Assembly: GCA_002682825.1 (NCBI GenBank) | Contig: NOKP01000052.1 | Coordinates: forward strand, 98,561 to 162,560 | From: Neonectria sp. B-13 | Taxonomy: Eukaryota > Ascomycota > Sordariomycetes > Hypocreales > Nectriaceae | Direction of reading: 5' to 3' | Length of the DNA: 64,000 bases | Shown: positions 57,947-64,000 of the stretch, piece by piece | Numbering within the stretch: the stretch's first letter is position 1 | How the letters are laid out: each line of letters starts with the position of its first letter | Notes under the pieces: model-generated | The model's database searches: none | Seen by the model: only the letters and a program-made list of their open reading frames with translations | What the model was told of the DNA's origin: nothing | Program-made: the position numbers and the translations under genes

Positions 57947-60431
57947 TTACAAGCACTGCCAGTAGTAGTCGTTCTGCTTGGTGCAGGTGTAAGAACCCTC
58001 GCAGACCGTCGGTCCAGGCCAGCTCACGCCGCCGCACTGTTGATAATGACCGGCTGTTTCCGTGATGACAGGGCCGTCGCTCGATACCGATGTGGGCTCC
58101 TCTGGCTCCGTCGTGGCAGAGGGTTCCGGCGCTTCTGTGGTTGAATCGCCGCCGCTACTGGCCGAGAGCGTCACTTTCCCGTAAAGAACGCCGCGCCCGT
58201 TCGTTCCAACGTAGACATAGTTGGCTTCATTGGCACTGCCACCCAAGCGACAGCCGTCAATGGCGCCAAAAGTCTGGCTGTCACCCTGGATATCCGTCCA
58301 AGAAGCTCCTCCGTCAGAGCTACCGTACAGTCTGTCCCCGTTACTACCATCACCAAAGGCGTACAGGTTCCAAGAAGAAGAAGAGCTCTTCCCTAGAGAA
58401 ATTCGATGGGTGTCTGTAAGTGCAGTCGACACTTTGGTGAAGCTAGTTCCATGGTTCGTGCTGTGGAAAATGCCAACATCGGTGGAGACATAGAGCTCGC
58501 CTGCTTTTGTGGGATGCACTTCGATGTCACGAACCGAACTGGCTCCACTAAGCGTGCCGCCCTCTGAGAAGCTTGAGGCAGTGTTGGAGGATACGTAGAA
58601 GGTGCTACCAGAACCGGCGTAGAAGTATTTGTTCTCACGTTTGTCCGATGCAATCACGGCGCTCGAGGGAAGGCTGGAAACGGCAGAGAAAGAGGCGCTG
58701 TTTGCGGACCGAACGACTCCATGCGATGAAGACGACCATAGAATGGTATCGGCATCGGCGGAATAGGCGACCTCGCCACCATACTTGGCAGTGTCAGTGG
58801 CGTAGTTGATGTACCAAGACGCACCGCCGTTGCTGGACATGGCAACCATGTAGTCTCCGGCCGAGTTACCAACGCGAACGACGTTGCTGACCTTGTTACC
58901 AGCATAGTCGACACTGCTTGAGGTGGTCCATAGTGGTGTATTCCATGCTTCTTCAGGCGCAGTTCCCAAGTCGGACTGGTCCTGGAAGGTGAAACCGCAC
59001 TCATCCGCAACGGCGGCGAGGAGTTCAGTTCCCCCGGGAACAGATTTCACTTCCTGTACCGCGTACTCCTCGATGCCGTCCGCGAGAGACTTGGTAGTAA
59101 CCTTGGAAGAAGTTCCCCAATTTGTGAGGTCATGGCCACCGTAGATGGTCAGTCCGGTACCATACAGCCAATGGTCACTATCGTGAGGATCAATCTCCAG
59201 GCTTTCGATCATCCAGCCCAGCCACTTCGAGTCGTTGTCGAGGAATTCGGTCTTGATCCAGGGAGCCAGGCTCACATCCATCGTATGGTCGCGCTCAATT
59301 GCTCCGCTCGATCCAAACTGCCAGATCGGATCCCAAGAAGCGCCAGAGTCGGTGGATCGGAATAGCTGGGCATCAGGCCACCATGAATTCAAGCTTGCAA
59401 CAACAAGTGTTCCAGGCTCTTGCATGTCGACTCCAAGACCTCCGAAACCAAAGTAGAGCGAGCTTCCTGACACGGGAGTGATGTTGTCCCACTCACCGGA
59501 CGTAATATCGTAGCGATAAACAGCGCCTTGGGTGCCATCATATGGACCCGTGCCGTCTGAGTACGTCAGATACAAGGCCTTCTCCTCAGGCTGAAGACGA
59601 CACTTGTGTGGGAAGAATGTGTCGGGTTGGTCTTTCACAGCACTCCAAGTTGACCCGGCATTCTCGGAAACATAGACAGATGCGGTAATGTTGTCGGCGG
59701 TTCCAACAAAGATGCGAGAGGTCGCACCTCCAGTTTTGCCTGACGTCGAATCGAATGTGATAAAGGTAAGGCCTTGGATATCACTGTTGTATCCGTAGGT
59801 GTCGCTGGGATCTGGGGCGTAAGTTCCGACGGCTGTGAACGAAGACACCTTCTGAAAGCTCTGGCCGCCGTTGGTACTCTTCCAGAGGCCGTTTCCGCTC
59901 CTGGCCCCGAAGTACACGATGTTGGAGTTCTGAGGGTCGACTGCGAGGCGTTCACCGGTGCCTCGGCCGGGCATGTTGCCACCGACCTTGAAAGACAAGT
60001 CGGTAAAAGTCCAAGAGGCACCTTTGTTTGTACTCTTCATGATGGACCCGTTGCTGGGGTCCCAACTGTTGGTGTACATACCCACAGCCGCGTAGATAAC
60101 ATTGGGGTCTTGAGGGTCAAGCGCAAGAGCGTCAATGCCCCAGTTGTGCCTAATATCCAAGTCTGAGCGAAAGCCTTTGCGCATAAAGAAATAGAGAATC
60201 TTACCAGTTGCTGCTGTCAGCAATGCCATCGGTGATTGGTGTCCACGAGTCGTCGCTGTTCAGCTTGTAGATGCCGCCAATGTCTGTTCTTGCGTATGCC
60301 AAGCCCTTCTCAGACGGGTGGAAGACGATGCCGGATATAAAACCACCGCCACCTCCAATGCGCACATTTTCCCAGCTAGTAGCCGCCTGAATAGGCGCCA
60401 CAAGTGCGGCAAGGAACTTGAGATACTTCAT
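57947..60431 (-). CDS. GH74 xyloglucanase with C-terminal CBM1
   Basis: Exons 60205-60431 and 57947-60149 (donor GTAAGA, acceptor ATATTAG) give 809 residues. The signal peptide is [20 protein letters not shown]. The N-terminal catalytic aspartate is in [14 protein letters not shown], as in fungal GH74 enzymes. The long body is two seven-bladed propellers built of repeated BNR-like Ser-x-Asp-x-Gly-x-x-W units (for example [10 protein letters not shown] and [10 protein letters not shown]). A Ser/Thr/Pro/Glu linker leads to a CBM1 ([18 protein letters not shown], ending YYWQCL) with its three aromatic contact residues. It cleaves xyloglucan in plant cell walls and binds cellulose. A TATA-like TATAAAAG sits at 60503-60510 on this strand. 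Together with the AA9 gene it marks a plant-biomass lifestyle. Confidence 0.95.
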
Positions 60432-63140
60432 CGTGAGATGAATGGAGATGTTGGATGCGATTGAGCCACCACATCGTTGCTACATGGCGTCTCATTGCCG
60501 TGCTTTTATACTACCACCCGCTTGTCAAATCCGCTGGACATGTCCTCGGCCGGGTAATTGAACATTGCTCTTGGTAGCTCTGATTTCCCGCGAATCAATT
60601 TGAGTTTGTGCAGACAGCTCAGACCCGGAACGCATACCTTTCTGATGCAAATGGAACATCAAGCTCCGACAAAAACGACTTGGCAATGGCTTGAAAGGAG
60701 CCCACGGCGCTGCCGGAAAGCCTAAAGGGGGAACTGGGGCCGAGCCCCATTAAGTCATGTTAGTCTGGCCGGAACCCAGGCCCGAGGGAACCCTTGTTCA
60801 TAATTATAAAAGCTCTCTATTCCAAACATGTAAAAATTCCATTGAGATGTAGCTCACAAAGAGTGGCAGCGTCATGTCTTCGTACCTCACCAAGCACTTG
60901 CATAAGTAATTAGTACAACGAGCTAAGGGTAAGGGTAGTAAAACGGCCACATCTTGAGACAGGACCAAATGTGGTCCAATTAGGTTCACGATCAAGGTTT
61001 AGTGTCCTGGTTTATAATGCGCCTATCTTAATGCTAGCCTGATAAGTAGCATCGTCCAGGAACGAATGGAAAGAGTAATAAATAATATTGTTCCAAGCCT
61101 ATCATGTTTGACCTCACGATCGTACAAAGGTTCATAAACTTGACAGGGTATGAAGCGAGTTGGTCGGCATATCGGGTAGATAAGCCGCGCTGGGTCATGG
61201 ATCTCCCCAAAAACATGGGGCATCCGGGGCAAGAATTAGTCTTTCCCACGGTGGCTGGACAAGGTCCACGTCATCTTTTAATTCACACATGACAAGAAAT
61301 CCCTGAAAACTAAGACAAGAACTGGATGAGAAAGCCGCTCGACCTGACCATTCTTATGGACAGTCACGGTCTAAAAGGGTTAGCGGGGGTTGAGCAAAGT
61401 CAGTATTCCGGCTAATGTCACCTATACCCACCCACGCGTTCCAATCAAGTTTGACTAGGCCAGGTGACTAACGAACCCCTCACTTACCACCAGACATGAG
61501 CACAGCCTCCATAGATAGAGCTGGGTCTGTCGTTGTGAAGCGTTGGACAGTCCGCTCTGGGATTCTTGCTGACTTGAACACGCAGTTTGAATGTGGGGTG
61601 GCTTTGCTGACTTGGAGTAGTGAGCTATCCGAAAGAAACCAAACTGCTACTCAAACATGAGTTTTAAACCCGTAATACTGCGATACTTGATATTTAACAA
61701 TCTCCATAAATAGGCTTGAGTATTTTACCATCCTCCTCTAAGGTTTGGAACGTAGCTTCTCTGCAAGAACTTGAGTTCCTTTTTTTTTTATAGCAACGAT
61801 GCCTAAACTTTGCTAGCGTCTGAGCTAAAATTGTATGTAAAATGATAGCAATTTCGTGGCTTTGGCAAGTATTCAAATCTGTCAACTAGCGAGAAAGGTT
61901 TAACAATATCTATGCACCTGGAAACTCGAGTATGGCTGCTGAGGAAAACGAGAGCCTGTGGGAAGACCCAGGGTACTACAAAAACGGGAAGGGGATGTCT
62001 AACGATAAGAAAACCCCCACCCAGATGTCGGTGGTCTTGCCAAACATTATTCTAACTTCACCTTAATGGCTGCTGCTCTTACGACAGGTCTCACTGCCTA
62101 TTTCCGAAACTGGTCCTAGAGGGAAGCCGAATAACAAGGATGGGCATTCAGTCTCGAATGTACCCCTGGCTATCAAGGACTATATGCTATCAATTACCTG
62201 GTCTAGGGCATCTACCCGCTGTCAATGCTAGACACAGCTGTCAGATGTACATAACATCAAACTTCGATACAGTGTCTCTTGGATCGAGAGCTGTACCGCG
62301 GACAGCTACAGGCAAGATTTGCATTCACCAGGTGGATCAACGAATTGTGTTGATATTTTCAGAGACGAAGTCTGGTTAGCTTGTAAGTTCCATGCCCTGT
62401 TCTGTTCGATCGCATCGGTTGACTCACATCATATGCTGGGCATTAACGGTGGCGTCGGAGGTAGGGTTGACGTAGGTTGTCTTTGTTACCAGCTAGATGC
62501 TGGCGTGTCAGACCTTGAAACAAAGTAGAAACTACTTGGTATTATTAAGCATAGCTGCTTTGTACGTGCCGCCGAGTAAGAGTTAAATCATCAGTAGTTT
62601 CAAGAATATTCACTTCCTCGTAAAGAGACAGCCTCCGTGTTCGAAACCCAAGAGTCAAAGTGACTTGTCACCGTGAGTTCGTAACCTCGCCAAGCCGTAA
62701 TCAAGGTGGTCTGGCTGCCTGGCAACCTGGCCTGTTATCACATTGTGACAGTGGTGACGGGCCCACGTGATTGGATGTTGGTTGCACCTGAAGCAAAGGC
62801 GTAGAGGCATCCTTGCCAGTTTATCACCAGGCAGCCAATCAATGGGCTATTAGTCCAACGTATCAGAGGGGCGAATTTAGCTGAGCCAAGCTGTCGGTAT
62901 CCTGAGCCAACCAACATAAAAACAAATTCTCGTTCCGTCGTTTTCATTGCTCAATCTGAGACTTGTTTGTATTGGTCCTTCTCGTCGCCGCCCGAATGGC
63001 CGCATCCCAACCCCACTTTCTGACGTCCACGTGAATTGGATTTGAGCAAGAGCGCTCAGCGAGAAGAACGATCGGAACACTCTCAACTCTTTAACCTCAC
63101 TTTCCAATGCTCAACGCACTCTGCGTCATCTGGGAACACC
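60432..63140. other. Intergenic, mostly AT-rich, no supported gene
   Basis: The largest late gap, 2.7 kb. It holds the GH74 promoter at its left end and the promoter of the acidic repeat protein at its right. Frames inside are short and show no domain. Confidence 0.4.
60503..60510 (-). promoter_or_regulatory. TATA box of the GH74 gene
   Basis: On the minus strand TATAAAAG lies 72 bases before the ATG of the GH74 gene. Confidence 0.55.
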
Positions 63141-64000
63141 ATGGATGAACCGGACCCCCCCGCGGCGCGTGGGATCATTAAGGCTGTGTTGGCGTCCGCG
63201 TTGCAGTCGGACCAAAACGCCGACCGCATCAAGTCACCCAATCGTCTGTATCGGGAGCAAGTGGAGGCCCTTGATGAGAAGGCCAAGCAATACTGGGCGC
63301 GGATGGCCTCTAATCCAAACTGCGAAGACTCAGATGCCCTACGACAGGGCATCATGCGAGTTGGTGGCCAGTTGAGGGACCTCGAGGTCGATCATGCTGC
63401 CACCATCGAGCGCGACACTGGGGCTCACATCGAGGCACTCGACGCGCGTGTTGATACTCTGTGTGACGATCTCATTGACATACTTGGCTATGAGTTGGTC
63501 GTGCGGCGGCTTCAGAAACGCCAAATCAACCTCGTTCAATTGGACACTCATGTCAATACTGCCCCTGCCCCCCCATCGCAGTCGACATCGCATGAGGCTG
63601 CAGAGCCGGCGTCTCATCCCGCCGTCGCACAACCAGAGTTACCAGACGTTGAGATGCAGAACACCAACGTACCAGAACCTAGCGACACCGCCATCCGACC
63701 AGATGCACGAGTTCCCGATGGAAAGGTGCCCGACGGAAAGGTGCGAGAGCCCGACGATACCATCCAGCCAGATACTCGGGTTCCTGACGGCAGCTTGAGA
63801 GAAGCCAGCAACTCCAACGGCTTAGAGCCCAACGAGACCACCACACAAACAGATTTCGAGATTCCCGACGCGGCCGTGCCAGGGCATGACAACTCCAGTG
63901 CACGAGAGCCTGCCGCCACCGCCATACCGCTAGATGTCCAGCTTCCCGATGCCAACGCACCAGAGGCTGACAACACCATTGCACAACCAGACGTTCAGAT
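63141..64000 (+). CDS. Acidic Asp/Pro repeat protein, cut by the window end
   Basis: The ATG at 63141 (context acaccATGG) opens a frame that stays open to the last base, at least 286 residues. Residues 1-135 are helical and charged (RLYREQVEALDEKAKQYWAR; RVDTLCDDLIDILGYELVVR) and look like a small folded or coiled-coil head. From about 155 the chain consists of degenerate repeats of roughly 20-28 residues built on TAIxPDxxxPDGxVPExxD, for example TAIRPDARVPDGKV, TIQPDTRVPDGSLREA and TAIPLDVQLPDANAPE. The repeats have no signal peptide or membrane segment around them. I do not recognise the family. The gene continues beyond the window. Confidence 0.7.
   Translation, partial: MDEPDPPAARGIIKAVLASALQSDQNADRIKSPNRLYREQVEALDEKAKQYWARMASNPNCEDSDALRQGIMRVGGQLRDLEVDHAATIERDTGAHIEALDARVDTLCDDLIDILGYELVVRRLQKRQINLVQLDTHVNTAPAPPSQSTSHEAAEPASHPAVAQPELPDVEMQNTNVPEPSDTAIRPDARVPDGKVPDGKVREPDDTIQPDTRVPDGSLREASNSNGLEPNETTTQTDFEIPDAAVPGHDNSSAREPAATAIPLDVQLPDANAPEADNTIAQPDVQ

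Noticed and set aside
54625..61292. Two short frames (54625 and 61104) that share LTGYEAS
   Set aside because: The likeness covers seven residues only, with no similarity around it; taken as chance.

Overview
The window is nuclear DNA of a filamentous ascomycete (Pezizomycotina, most likely a Sordariomycete). Genes are split by short introns of about 45-150 bases with GTAAGT/GTGAGT-like donors, CTAAC/CTGAC-like branch sites and YAG acceptors. Gene families are typical of these fungi: AA9 polysaccharide monooxygenase, GH74 with a CBM1, NACHT and STAND N-terminal proteins, GPI-anchored cysteine-rich proteins, S28 peptidase and GNAT. I see no operons, ribosomal RNA, CRISPR array or complete transposon. 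Gene density is low, with about 20 genes separated by 1-6.6 kb gaps. Exon structures were built by eye from splice signals and checked for phase.

Layout. 1-5.2 kb: an F-box gene (minus) and a five-exon GNAT acetyltransferase (minus). 5.2-11.8 kb: a long stretch with no supported gene. 11.8-21.7 kb: a possible sulfur block on the plus strand, made of a SulP sulfate permease, an Fe(II)/2-oxoglutarate sulfonate-type dioxygenase preceded by a perfect CYS3/MetR-type palindrome, and an MFS transporter with one abnormal splice acceptor. 22-26.2 kb: small secreted and GPI-anchored cysteine-rich proteins. 26.6-28.1 kb: an amidase. 29.3-31.5 kb: two glycine-rich proteins of the same design. 32.3-37.7 kb: a secreted protein with a PAN-like C-terminus, an S28 serine peptidase and a small membrane protein. 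39.8-41 kb: an AA9 LPMO. 42.8-45.5 kb: an 840-residue Thr-rich surface protein with a jelly-roll-like C-terminus. 46.2-50 kb: an ankyrin protein with a long amphipathic tail and a D-2-hydroxyacid dehydrogenase. 50-57.2 kb: a NACHT STAND protein, a glycosylasparaginase and an orphan STAND N-terminal-domain protein. 57.9-60.4 kb: a GH74 xyloglucanase with CBM1. From 63.1 kb an acidic repeat protein runs off the window end.

Themes. The permease, dioxygenase and perhaps the MFS carrier would fit uptake and use of inorganic and organic sulfur. AA9, GH74-CBM1 and the S28 peptidase fit extracellular breakdown of plant material. Three secreted proteins with unrelated bodies share a Pro-Cys-Lys/Arg motif right after the signal peptide. 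The NACHT gene, the STAND N-domain gene and the ankyrin gene lie within 11 kb and are candidates for fungal self/non-self signalling. All functions are inferred from sequence alone.
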